Position numbers and translations under genes: made by a program. From positions 36,409 to 100,408 of the forward strand of contig NZ_JADIKJ010000014.1 in NCBI RefSeq assembly GCF_044904675.1: a stretch of DNA of 64,000 nt, in the 5' to 3' direction. Positions 48,501-55,933 of the stretch are shown here, one piece after another. The notes below the pieces were generated by a model. It saw nothing but the letters and a program-made list of their open reading frames with translations. It was not told the DNA's origin and made no database searches. The stretch comes from Dyella_B jejuensis. GTDB taxonomy: Bacteria; Pseudomonadota; Gammaproteobacteria; Xanthomonadales; Rhodanobacteraceae. How positions within the stretch are numbered: the first letter of the stretch is position 1; the number at the start of each line of letters is the position of its first letter.

Positions 48501-48786
48501 CAAGACGCTGTTCGAAGCGGTAACGACCGCCGCCCGCCTGCGCTTGCGTCCGATCCTGATGACTTCGCTGGCCTTTATCCTGGGCGTGTTCCCATTGGCC
48601 ATCTCCACCGGCGCGGGCGCCAACTCCCGTCACTCGATCGGTACCGGCGTGATCGGCGGCATGCTGTTCGCCACCTTCCTTGGCCTGCTGATGATCCCGG
48701 TGTTCTACGTCGCCGTGCGACGCGCACTGGGCGACAAGCTGGACGAGCCCACGCACAAGCTGGCCCGTCACGACGCTCCGCACTAA
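45598..48786 (+). CDS. RND multidrug efflux permease (AcrB/MexD-like, HAE-1)
   Basis: The 1062-residue inner-membrane pump starts PSFFIDRPIFAWVVAILITL, the classical AcrB-type N-terminus. The proton-relay aspartates are in AIGIVVDDAIVVIENVERI, and the C-terminal half has IGLAAKNAILIVEFA. A short Thr/Ser/Asn-rich loop lies at about residues 784-804. It forms a trimer with the preceding lipoprotein adaptor. No outer-membrane channel gene follows, so it may share the channel at 34279 or a TolC elsewhere. Confidence 0.94.
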   Translation: MPSFFIDRPIFAWVVAILITLVGVIAMLNMGVESYPNIAPPQVTVSATYPGASADTMETTVTQVIEQQLTGVDNLLYFSSTSNSNGTSTITLTFATGTNPDIAQVQVQNKVALAQPRLPTEVTQQGVVVAKSNPDFLMFISLISNNPAINGDRLNDIVSSQVLDQIGRIPGVGNTRQIGAEYAVRIWLDPDKMQGYGLSATDIENAISVQNVQFAAGSLGADPATNGQSFTATVSAEGRFSSLEEFRNIILRANTDGTVVRLGDVARVVFGPQTYGFTSTWNGQPAGAFGVQLLPGANALNVAEAVRAKMKELAADFPPGVTWLAPYDSTPFVTISIEEVVHTLVEAMILVFLVMLIFLQNFRATIIPTLVIPVALLGTFIGLLALGFTINQLTLFGMVLAIGIVVDDAIVVIENVERIMTEENLSPKEATRKAMGQITGAIVAITVVLAAVFVPSALQPGATGVIYKQFALTIAVSMGFSAFLALSFTPALCATILKPTHEEKKNFLYRWFNTAFDKVTHTYHGHISSATRHAPRWMIVFALIAILAGFLYTRLPTSFVPSEDQGFALAIVGLPPGATLQRSQQVMAEIRDTLAKSPLKNDYEGIFQISGFSFIGQSESTGMAFIRLTDWSKRSITADDFILKANGVLHGVRDAQIFVVNLPTIRGLSQFGGIDMYLQARAGQSRAQLAQAMGMLLGKASKNPTLFGIRPNILPDAPQYNLSVDRVQAQALGLSVSDVYTAIQLMLAPVYINDFVYGGRVKRVMVQADAPFRMDTSSLEHIYSPSTLTSTTTNGSSTPANPANGPYNMIPLSSVVHSAWGMGSPSLTRYNGYAAVEIVGDAAKGYSTGQAMSTLQNIVDSDLPQGFGADWTGQSYQELLAGNSATLLMILSIVFVFLCLSALYESWSIPISVLLVVPLGLLGVVLFCMLRGMPNDMYFKIGMITVIGLAAKNAILIVEFAVEQQAAGKTLFEAVTTAARLRLRPILMTSLAFILGVFPLAISTGAGANSRHSIGTGVIGGMLFATFLGLLMIPVFYVAVRRALGDKLDEPTHKLARHDAPH

Positions 48787-48804
48787 ACGCGGTTCGATCC
48801 AGAC

Positions 48805-48837
48805 AAAAGCCCCGGCACACATGCCGGGGCTTTTTTT
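48805..48837 (+). terminator. Rho-independent terminator
   Basis: Perfect 13-bp stem (48805-48817 with 48822-48834, core GCCCCGGCA) with a four-base loop, closed by seven T residues. It follows the RND permease stop by 18 bp. The A-run on the left arm could also terminate the convergent acyl-CoA dehydrogenase transcript. Confidence 0.92.
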
Positions 48838-48859
48838 ATGGCACGAGCCGGCAAACAGC

Positions 48860-50020
48860 TCAGCGCAAGCCGGTCTCCGCGCGCGCAATCACCATCCGCT
48901 GGATCTCGCTGGTGCCTTCGTAGATCTCGGTGATCTTCGCATCGCGGAAGTAACGCTCCAGCGGCATTTCCTTGGAATAACCCATGCCGCCATGGATCTG
49001 CACGGCCTGGTGGGTAATCCACATGGCGGCTTCGGATGCCACCAGCTTCGCCACCGAGGCTTCGGTACCGAAACGGCCGCCGTTCTTTTCCGCCTCGCCT
49101 TTCGTCCACGCCGCGCGCAGCGTCAACAGCGTGGCGGCATCGAGCTTGCATTTCATGTCGGCGATCTTGGCCTGCGTCATCTGGAAGGTACCGATCGGAT
49201 GGCCAAAGGCCTTGCGGTCGCGCGACCATTGCAATGTCGCCTCGTAAGCGGCGCGCGCAATGCCCACCGCCTGCGAAGCGATGCCGATGCGGCCGGCATC
49301 GAGCACGCCCATCGCGATCGAGAAGCCCTTGCCTTCCTCGCCCAGCAGTTCGTCTTTCGTGCATACGTAATCGTTGAATTCGATCTCGCAGGTAGCCGAA
49401 GCACGGATGCCAAGCTTGGGTTCGGTCTTGCCGGCGTGGAAGCCCGGCTTTTGCGTATCGACGATGAAGGCGGACACGCCCTTGGCGCCGATGCCCGGCG
49501 TGGTGATCGCGAACAACACGATGTAGCGTGCTACCGGCCCGGAAGTAATCCAGCTCTTCTTGCCGTTGATCACCCATTCGCCGCTGGCGTTCCTGGAGGC
49601 GCGGGTATGCATGGCCGAGGCATCGGAGCCGGATTGCGGCTCGGTCAGCGCATAGGCGCCGATTGCCTCGCCCTGCGCAATCGCGCGCACATATTTCTGT
49701 TTCTGTTCTTCCGTGCCGTGCTTCAAGATGCCATTGCAGAACAGCGAATTATTCACCGACATGATGGTGGAGGTGGCCGCGTCCGCCGCCGCGATCTCGA
49801 TCATCGCCAGCACGTAGCCGATCGGATCCAGCCCCGCGCCGCCATATTCATGCGGCACCTCGATGCCCATCAGGCCCAGCTGGCCCATCTCGCGGATGTT
49901 GTCCAGCGGAAACTCGCCCTTGGCATCGAATTCGGCCGCCACCGGCGCGATGCGCTTCTGCGCGAAATCACGAGCGACGTCCTGGATCGCAAGCTGGTCT
50001 TCGGTAAAACGGAAATCCAT
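48860..50020 (-). CDS. Acyl-CoA dehydrogenase (short/branched-chain type)
   Basis: A 386-residue FAD enzyme with the domain order helical, beta, helical. It has AYALTEPQSGSDA (flavin site), WITSGPVARYIV, QIHGGMGYSKEMPLERYFRD and the catalytic glutamate in ITEIYEGTSEIQRMVIAR. These match short-chain and branched-chain acyl-CoA dehydrogenases, and the substrate could be butyryl-, isobutyryl- or isovaleryl-CoA. The ATG at 50020 gives MDFRFTEDQ. The branched-chain-type E1 at 12-14 kb would make such substrates, but the genes are far apart. Confidence 0.9.
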   Translation of the reverse strand: MDFRFTEDQLAIQDVARDFAQKRIAPVAAEFDAKGEFPLDNIREMGQLGLMGIEVPHEYGGAGLDPIGYVLAMIEIAAADAATSTIMSVNNSLFCNGILKHGTEEQKQKYVRAIAQGEAIGAYALTEPQSGSDASAMHTRASRNASGEWVINGKKSWITSGPVARYIVLFAITTPGIGAKGVSAFIVDTQKPGFHAGKTEPKLGIRASATCEIEFNDYVCTKDELLGEEGKGFSIAMGVLDAGRIGIASQAVGIARAAYEATLQWSRDRKAFGHPIGTFQMTQAKIADMKCKLDAATLLTLRAAWTKGEAEKNGGRFGTEASVAKLVASEAAMWITHQAVQIHGGMGYSKEMPLERYFRDAKITEIYEGTSEIQRMVIARAETGLR

Positions 50021-50236
50021 GGGAAAGGCTCCGGGCAAAACGTGTAGGGAAGCCGACCATTTTAGCCGGGCCGGCGCCCGGGCTTTGTGCGGCCGCAGCA
50101 AGGAACCACCGGAATGGCTGTCGCAACTGGATGGCCGCCCATTCCACTGCCTTCGCCGGCGAATACATCGGGCCGCATTTCCATTGGTGCCGGCATTTCA
50201 CCCTTGACGCTTTTCCCACCCCGCCCTACCCTAGCC

Positions 50237-50260
50237 ATCTCTTTATCGCGATATAAGGAT
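50237..50260. promoter_or_regulatory. Candidate SahR operator (24-bp pseudo-palindrome)
   Basis: The 24-bp stretch has an uninterrupted 10-bp palindrome TATCGCGATA at its centre and outer ATC/GAT arms. In total 18 of 24 positions match the reverse complement. It ends five bases before the ATG of the regulator gene, where repressor binding would block transcription or translation of that gene and of metH. The match to a SahR site is by position and symmetry only. Confidence 0.55.
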
Positions 50261-50265
50261 GCACG

Positions 50266-51192
50266 ATGGATCTGGCAACGGCCTCCAGCGTGTTGCGCCT
50301 GCTGGCCGATCCCACTCGCGTGCGGCTGCTGGCCCTGCTCGAGCGCGAGGAATTGACCGTGGCCGAACTGGCGGCGGTACTGCATCTGGCGCAACCGCGC
50401 GTGTCCACGCACCTGGCCAAGCTCAAGGAAGCCGAACTGGTGCGCGACCGCCGCGCCGGTGTATCGGCCTACTACCGCGCCAATGGCGAAGGCGACGAAC
50501 ACCGCCAGGCATTGATCCGCTCGCTGCGCGAAAGCATCGACGATGCATTGCTGCGCGAGGATGCCGCGCGCCTGCCCAGCGTACTGGCCCAGCGCGCGCG
50601 CGAAGCAGGCTGGGCCGACAGCGTGGCGGGCGACATGGAACGCCACTACTCGCCCGGCCGCACCTGGGAAACGCTGACCCGTTCGCTGCTGCAATTGCTG
50701 GAAACCGGCGATGTGCTGGATATCGCATCCGGCGACGGCGTTACCGCCGAGCTGCTCGCGCCGCATGCACGCTCGATCACGTGCGTGGATGCCGGCGAAC
50801 GGGTGGTGGAAGCCGCCGCCAAGCGCCTGGCTGGCTTCGACAACGTGCAGGTGCGGCAGGGCGACATGCATGCCCTGCCCCTGGATGACGCGCGCGTCGA
50901 CCTGGTGCTGATGCTGCATGCCCTGACCTACTCCGAGCATCCGGGCAAGGCGCTTACCGAAGCCGCGCGCGTGCTGCGATCCGGCGGCCGATTGTTGGCC
51001 GTCACGCTGGGCAAGCACGATCACCGCGCCGTGGTCGAACCGTTCGACCACCGCAACCTCGGCTTCAATCAAAGCGACCTTACCGGATTGGCCACCCAAG
51101 CCGGCCTTTCGGTCATCAGCTGCAACCGTCTCAGCCGCGAACGCAAGGCGCCGCACTTCGAAGTGATGTGCCTGCTGGCGCGCAAACCATGA
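50266..51192 (+). CDS. sahR: ArsR-type regulator with C-terminal SAM-methyltransferase-like sensor (SahR)
   Basis: The 308-residue protein has an ArsR winged helix (residues about 5-80; LADPTRVRLLALLE and LAQPRVSTHLAKLKEAELVR). A Rossmann methyltransferase-like domain follows, with motif I VLDIASGDGVTAELL at about residues 150-164. No ArsR metal-binding cysteines are seen. This is the architecture described for SahR, a repressor that senses S-adenosylhomocysteine through the methylase-like domain and derepresses methionine-cycle genes. Its position directly before metH supports this. A pseudo-palindrome lies at its start. Confidence 0.85.
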   Translation: MDLATASSVLRLLADPTRVRLLALLEREELTVAELAAVLHLAQPRVSTHLAKLKEAELVRDRRAGVSAYYRANGEGDEHRQALIRSLRESIDDALLREDAARLPSVLAQRAREAGWADSVAGDMERHYSPGRTWETLTRSLLQLLETGDVLDIASGDGVTAELLAPHARSITCVDAGERVVEAAAKRLAGFDNVQVRQGDMHALPLDDARVDLVLMLHALTYSEHPGKALTEAARVLRSGGRLLAVTLGKHDHRAVVEPFDHRNLGFNQSDLTGLATQAGLSVISCNRLSRERKAPHFEVMCLLARKP

Positions 51193-51319
51193 GCACTGCC
51201 ATGCAAAACCCTCCGTGTTCCGTCGCGCCTTGCAGGTCATCGGCTCGCTTCGCTGCGGCGAAGCGCCTCGGCCGGCGCCGGCATGGCGTCGAGCCATGCA
51301 AAACGCCAGGAGTCCAGCC

Positions 51320-52405
51320 ATGAGCGCACTGAAGTGGCTGCACCCTGATGGTGTTGCCTCGCTCGAAGCGGCGTTGCGCGAGCGCATCCTGATCCTCGAC
51401 GGCGGCATGGGCACCATGCTGCAAGGCCACCAGCTGGACGAAGCCGGCTTCCGCGGCGAACGCTTCGTGCATGGCCACGACAACGAGCACACGCATGCGC
51501 ACGATCATCCCGGTGGCTGCGACCTGAAAGGCAACAACGACCTGCTTACGCTGACCAAGCCGCAGATCATCCGCGGCGTGCACGAAGCCTACCTCGAGGC
51601 CGGCGCCGACCTGATCGAAACCAATACCTTCAACGCCACGCGCATCAGCCAGGCCGATTACCACCTCGAACACCTCGCCTACGAACTGAACCGCGAAGGC
51701 GCCAAACTGGCGCGGGCGGCTTGCGATGCGTTTACCGCGAAGAATCCGGCCAAGCCGCGCTTCGTGATCGGCGTGCTCGGCCCGACCAGCCGCACGGCGT
51801 CGCTCTCGCCGGACGTCAATGATCCAGGTTTCCGCAACGTTACGTTTGAAGAACTGGTAATCAATTACACCGAATCGGCCAGCGGATTGATCGATGGCGG
51901 CGCCGACATCGTCATGGTCGAGACGATTTTCGACACCCTCAACGCCAAGGCCGCACTGTTCGCCCTCAGCGAACTGTTCCGCGCGCGCGGCAGCCGCGTG
52001 CCGGTGATGATCTCCGGCACCATCACGGATCGCTCCGGCCGCACGCTTTCGGGCCAGACCGCCGAGGCGTTCTATTACTCGGTCAAGCACATCCGTCCGC
52101 TGTCGGTCGGCTTGAACTGCGCCCTGGGCGCCGCCGACCTGCGGCCGCACGTACAGACACTGTCCAGCATCGCGGAATGCTTCATCAGCACGCATCCGAA
52201 CGCCGGCTTGCCCAATGCCTTCGGCGAATACGACGAAACACCGGCGCAAATGGCCTCCGTGATCGGCGGCTTCGCGCGCGATGGCTTGCTCAACATGGTC
52301 GGCGGCTGCTGCGGTACGACACCGGCGCATATCAAGGCGATCGCCGAGGCCGTCGGCCAGTATCCCCCGCGAATCGTGAGCGACGCCGGCAGGGAAGCCG
52401 CGTGA
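51320..52405 (+). CDS. metH: Methionine synthase, homocysteine-binding module (split MetH part 1)
   Basis: A 361-residue protein holding only the N-terminal TIM-barrel module of cobalamin-dependent MetH. Features are DGGMGTMLQ at the start, DLKGNNDLLTLTKP, ETNTFNAT, and the zinc-binding cysteines in GLNCALGA and GGCCGTTP. A His-rich insertion lies at about residues 50-61 before CDLKGNN. It binds and activates homocysteine for methylation by the partner encoded at 52563. The ATG at 51320 has AGGAG upstream. The 127-bp gap after sahR suggests one transcript. Confidence 0.94.
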   Translation: MSALKWLHPDGVASLEAALRERILILDGGMGTMLQGHQLDEAGFRGERFVHGHDNEHTHAHDHPGGCDLKGNNDLLTLTKPQIIRGVHEAYLEAGADLIETNTFNATRISQADYHLEHLAYELNREGAKLARAACDAFTAKNPAKPRFVIGVLGPTSRTASLSPDVNDPGFRNVTFEELVINYTESASGLIDGGADIVMVETIFDTLNAKAALFALSELFRARGSRVPVMISGTITDRSGRTLSGQTAEAFYYSVKHIRPLSVGLNCALGAADLRPHVQTLSSIAECFISTHPNAGLPNAFGEYDETPAQMASVIGGFARDGLLNMVGGCCGTTPAHIKAIAEAVGQYPPRIVSDAGREAA

Positions 52406-52430
52406 ACCCATCCCGCATAACACCGAATGT

Positions 52431-52452
52431 TTTCTCTCCTCTCCGGGAGAAG
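52431..52452. repeat. CTCTCC/GGAGAA palindrome between the metH halves
   Basis: A short imperfect hairpin (CCTCTCC near 52438 and GGGAGAAGG ending at 52452) in the 157-bp gap between the two metH genes. It resembles the palindrome inside the second metH gene at 54617-54639 and others in the window. Confidence 0.4.
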
Positions 52453-52562
52453 GACCGCGGCGAGGCCTCGCTGGCCAAAAAACTCACCGCTGCCGCATTC
52501 CCCGTCCACTCTTTTCCCCGCGCATGGTCACTGCAACCAGGGAACCAAGGTCTTCGCTGTTG

Positions 52563-55280
52563 ATGAATAACACCGTCCGCCATACCCGCCTTTCCGGTCT
52601 CGAACCGCTGGTCATCACGCCCGACCTGCTGTTCGTCAATGTCGGCGAGCGCACCAATGTCACCGGCTCGGCGCAGTTCAAGAAGCTGATCAAGGAAGAT
52701 CGCTACGACGAAGCCGTGGAGGTCGCGCGCCAGCAGGTGGCCAGCGGCGCGCAGATCATCGACGTGAACATGGATGAGGGCTTGATCGATTCGGAAGCGG
52801 CCATGACCCGCTTCCTCAACCTGATCGCCGCCGAGCCCGATATTGCCCGCGTGCCGGTGATGGTCGATTCCTCCAAGTGGAGCGTGATCGAAGCCGGCCT
52901 GCGCTGCCTGCAGGGCAAGGGCGTGGTCAACTCCATTTCCATGAAGGAAGGCGAGGACATGTTCCTCGAGCATGCGCGCAAGGTGCTTGAGTACGGCGCG
53001 GCCGTGGTGGTGATGGCGTTTGACGAACAAGGCCAGGCGGACACCTGCGAACGCAAGGTGGAAATCTGCTCGCGCGCCTACAAGCTGCTTACCGAAACAC
53101 TGGACTTCCCGCCGGAAGACATCATCTTCGATCCCAACATCTTCGCCATCGCCACCGGCATCGAGGAACACAACAACTACGCCGTGGATTTCATCGAGGC
53201 CACGCGCGAGCTCAAGCAACGCTTCCCGCTCAGCCACGTGTCCGGCGGCGTTTCCAACGTCTCGTTCTCGTTCCGCGGCAACAACACCGTGCGCGAGGCG
53301 ATCCATTCGGTGTTCCTGTACCACGCGATCAAGGCGGGCATGGACATGGGCATCGTCAACGCCGGCGCGTTGACCATCTACGATGACGTGCCCGAAGAGC
53401 TGCGCGAACGGGTCGAGGACGTGGTGCTCAACCGCCGCCCCGACGCCACCGAACGCCTGCTGGAGATTGCCGAACGCTACAAGGCGAAAAAAGGCGAGGC
53501 GGTGGTCGAAAACCTCGCCTGGCGCGAGAAGCCGGTGCGAGAGCGCCTGGCCCATGCGCTGGTGCACGGCATCGACCAGTTCGTCGACCAGGACACCGAG
53601 GAAGCCCGCCAGCAATCCACCCGTCCGCTCGATGTGATCGAAGGACCGTTGATGGCCGGCATGAACGTAGTCGGCGATCTGTTCGGCGCCGGCAAGATGT
53701 TCCTGCCGCAAGTGGTGAAGTCGGCGCGCGTCATGAAAAAAGCCGTGGCTTACCTGCTGCCTTATATCGAAGCGGAAAAGCTGCGTACCGGCGACGCCGC
53801 CAGGAACAACGGCATCATCGTGATGGCCACGGTGAAAGGCGATGTGCACGATATCGGCAAAAACATCGTCGGCGTGGTGCTCCGCTGCAACAACTTCGAA
53901 GTGATCGACCTCGGCGTGATGGTGCCGACCCAGAAGATCCTGGAGACCGCGCGCGAACACAACGCCGACATCATCGGCCTGTCCGGCCTGATCACTCCGT
54001 CGCTGGAAGAAATGAGCCAGGTGGCGCGCGAAATGCAGCGGCAGGATTTCCATATTCCGCTATTGATCGGCGGCGCCACCACCTCGCGCGCGCATACGGC
54101 GTTGAAGATCGAGCCACACTACAAGTCGCCTACCGTATGGGTGAAAGACGCCTCGCGCGCGGTCGGCGTGGCGCAGTCGCTGGTCAGCAAGGATCTGATC
54201 GACAACTTCATGGCGAAAATCCGTGCCGAATACGCGGATATCCGCGAACGGCACAAAAACCGCGGCTCCGCCAAGCCCCTGGTGCCGCTGGAACACGCAC
54301 GCAACCAGCGCTTCAGCGGCGACTGGAGCCGCTACACTCCGCCGCAGCCAAAGCAGCCCGGCCTCACCGTCTTCGACCATTACGATCTCGCCGAGCTGCG
54401 TCCCTATATCGACTGGACGCCGTTCTTCCAGGCGTGGGAACTGGCCGGACGCTATCCGGCGATCCTGAAAGACGAGATCGTCGGCACGCAGGCCAGCGAA
54501 TTGTTCGCCGATGCCCAGGCCATGCTCGACAGGATCATCGCCGAGCGCTGGCTTACGGCGCGTGCGGTGATTGGTTTTTGGCCCGCGCATAGCAGCGGCG
54601 ACGACATCGCATTGCTCCCTCTCCCCACCGGGGAGAAGGCTGGAACGAAGCAGCAGCCCGGCCACATTCTCCACCACCTTCGCCAGCAGGCCGAAAAGCC
54701 CGCCGAACGCCCCGACTTCTGCCTCTCCGATTTCATCGCGCCGAAAGAAGCAAACAAACAGGACTGGCTGGGTGGCTTCGCGGTGACCGCAGGCATCGGC
54801 ATCGACCAGCACGTGGCGCGCTTCGAAGCCGCACACGACGATTATTCCGCCATCCTGCTCAAGGCCCTGGCCGACCGGCTGGCCGAAGCGTTCGCCGAAC
54901 GCATGCACGAGCGCGTGCGGCGCGAGTTCTGGGGTTACCAGCCGGAAGAAACCCTGGACAACCAGTCGCTGATCGACGAGAAATACCGCGGCATCCGCCC
55001 TGCCCCTGGCTATCCCGCCTGCCCCGACCACACCGAAAAAGCCACGCTATTCGAGTTGCTGGACGCCACCGCCAACACCGGCATCGAGCTGACCGACAGC
55101 TTCGCGATGTATCCCACCGCCGCCGTTTCCGGCTGGTATTTCTCGCACCCGGACAGCCAGTACTTCGTGGTCGGCCGCATCACGCGCGAACAAGTCGAAG
55201 ACTACGCCAGGCGCAAAGGCTGGACCCGCGAACAAGCGGAACGCTGGCTCGCGCCCAACCTCGATTACGATCCGGAATAA
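52563..55280 (+). CDS. metH: Methionine synthase, folate/B12/activation modules (split MetH part 2)
   Basis: The 905-residue protein carries the remaining three modules of MetH. These are pterin binding (about 20-290, NVGERTNVTGS), B12 cap and binding (about 310-560), and the SAM-dependent reactivation domain (about 600-905). The cobalt-ligating histidine is H429 in DVHDIGKN. The reactivation domain includes RPAPGYPACPDHTEK and the end YARRKGWTREQAERWLAPNL. Residues about 683-694 are encoded by a CCCTCTCCCC palindrome not expected in the family. The start may be 52563 or an in-frame ATG at 52524; neither has a strong ribosome-binding site. Confidence 0.94.
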   Translation: MNNTVRHTRLSGLEPLVITPDLLFVNVGERTNVTGSAQFKKLIKEDRYDEAVEVARQQVASGAQIIDVNMDEGLIDSEAAMTRFLNLIAAEPDIARVPVMVDSSKWSVIEAGLRCLQGKGVVNSISMKEGEDMFLEHARKVLEYGAAVVVMAFDEQGQADTCERKVEICSRAYKLLTETLDFPPEDIIFDPNIFAIATGIEEHNNYAVDFIEATRELKQRFPLSHVSGGVSNVSFSFRGNNTVREAIHSVFLYHAIKAGMDMGIVNAGALTIYDDVPEELRERVEDVVLNRRPDATERLLEIAERYKAKKGEAVVENLAWREKPVRERLAHALVHGIDQFVDQDTEEARQQSTRPLDVIEGPLMAGMNVVGDLFGAGKMFLPQVVKSARVMKKAVAYLLPYIEAEKLRTGDAARNNGIIVMATVKGDVHDIGKNIVGVVLRCNNFEVIDLGVMVPTQKILETAREHNADIIGLSGLITPSLEEMSQVAREMQRQDFHIPLLIGGATTSRAHTALKIEPHYKSPTVWVKDASRAVGVAQSLVSKDLIDNFMAKIRAEYADIRERHKNRGSAKPLVPLEHARNQRFSGDWSRYTPPQPKQPGLTVFDHYDLAELRPYIDWTPFFQAWELAGRYPAILKDEIVGTQASELFADAQAMLDRIIAERWLTARAVIGFWPAHSSGDDIALLPLPTGEKAGTKQQPGHILHHLRQQAEKPAERPDFCLSDFIAPKEANKQDWLGGFAVTAGIGIDQHVARFEAAHDDYSAILLKALADRLAEAFAERMHERVRREFWGYQPEETLDNQSLIDEKYRGIRPAPGYPACPDHTEKATLFELLDATANTGIELTDSFAMYPTAAVSGWYFSHPDSQYFVVGRITREQVEDYARRKGWTREQAERWLAPNLDYDPE
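54617..54639. repeat. REP-like palindrome inside the metH part 2 coding sequence
   Basis: CCCTCTCCCC-ACC-GGGGAGAAGG, with 9 of 10 arm positions pairing, lies in frame within the reactivation domain and encodes the non-conserved peptide LPLPTGEKAG. Similar palindromes occur between genes in this window, so this copy seems to have entered a tolerated loop. Confidence 0.6.
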
Positions 55281-55355
55281 GGCGCGCCCCGCTCGGCTCA
55301 AGAGACGGGGTCAGCGTCGCCTGAGCAGATTCGGCGAGCTTGCGAACAGCGCCGC

Positions 55356-55688
55356 TTACGCCACCCGGTCGCCGGTTACGTCGTTCTTGTGGTGTCGCAA
55401 GTGCACCACCAGGTTGTACACCGATACGAATACCGGGAAGAAATTCGAAAGGATGCCCACCGAATCGTTCTTGCCGAACACGAAATACGCCAGCAACAGG
55501 GCGCTGCCCGTTACCGACATCCACCAGAACGAAAGCGGCATTACCACCCGCTTGTACTTGCGCGTGTAGTACAACTGCACGAACCAGCGGCCGGTAAACA
55601 TCAGGGTGCCGAGGTAACCGACGAGCTTCCACGGCGTGACATGGAAATGCTCCAGCGACTGCAGGATATGCGGGAAAACGGCTTGCAT
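55356..55688 (-). CDS. LAB_N (lipid-A-disaccharide synthase N-terminal) domain membrane protein
   Basis: A 110-residue protein with three hydrophobic helices and the LAB_N pattern KLVGYLGTLMFTGRWFVQ, then RVVMPLSFWWMSVTGSALLL and a basic C-terminus (LVVHLRHHKND). Free-standing LAB_N proteins are often found near lipid A or undecaprenyl-sugar genes, and the fold is related to small multidrug-resistance-like membrane proteins. Its role here is unknown. The ATG at 55688 is chosen over a longer frame from 55730. It is convergent with the metH part 2 gene. Confidence 0.85.
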   Translation of the reverse strand: MQAVFPHILQSLEHFHVTPWKLVGYLGTLMFTGRWFVQLYYTRKYKRVVMPLSFWWMSVTGSALLLAYFVFGKNDSVGILSNFFPVFVSVYNLVVHLRHHKNDVTGDRVA

Positions 55689-55817
55689 GGGGAGGGCTAC
55701 TCGGCGAGGGGAACAGCGTATTTTAGCCACCCTGCACGGGGGCCATCCCGGTCAACGCCACAAGCCGCCGACGGTTGACCCCATCCGATCGAATCCGTAT
55801 AGTTGCCCGTTCCCGGC

Positions 55818-55892
55818 GGGCGGTTAGCTCAGCGGTAGAGCACTGCCTTCACACGGCAGGTGTCACAAGTTCGATCCTTGTACCGCCCACCA
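55818..55892 (+). tRNA. tRNA-Val (anticodon CAC)
   Basis: The 75-nt cloverleaf has acceptor arms GGGCGGT/ACCGCCC, D-stem GCTC/GAGC, anticodon stem CTGCC/GGCAG with loop TTCACAC, and T-stem ACAAG/CTTGT around TTCGATC. It ends with discriminator A and an encoded CCA. Anticodon CAC reads GUG valine codons. It stands alone at the border of a gene-poor region. Confidence 0.97.
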
Positions 55893-55908
55893 CTTATTCG
55901 AAGATCTG

Positions 55909-55933
55909 GGCCACCTGCAAAGGTGGCCTTTTA
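55909..55933 (+). terminator. Terminator of the tRNA-Val transcript
   Basis: Perfect 8-bp stem GGCCACCT/AGGTGGCC with a four-base loop (GCAA), followed by TTTTATT. It lies 16 bp beyond the tRNA 3' end. Confidence 0.85.

Noticed and set aside
44404..48888. Minus-strand open frame of 1494 codons opposite the second RND pair
   Set aside because: Spans two real genes and a terminator on the other strand. It is His/Gln/Arg-rich without motifs, so it is a shadow.
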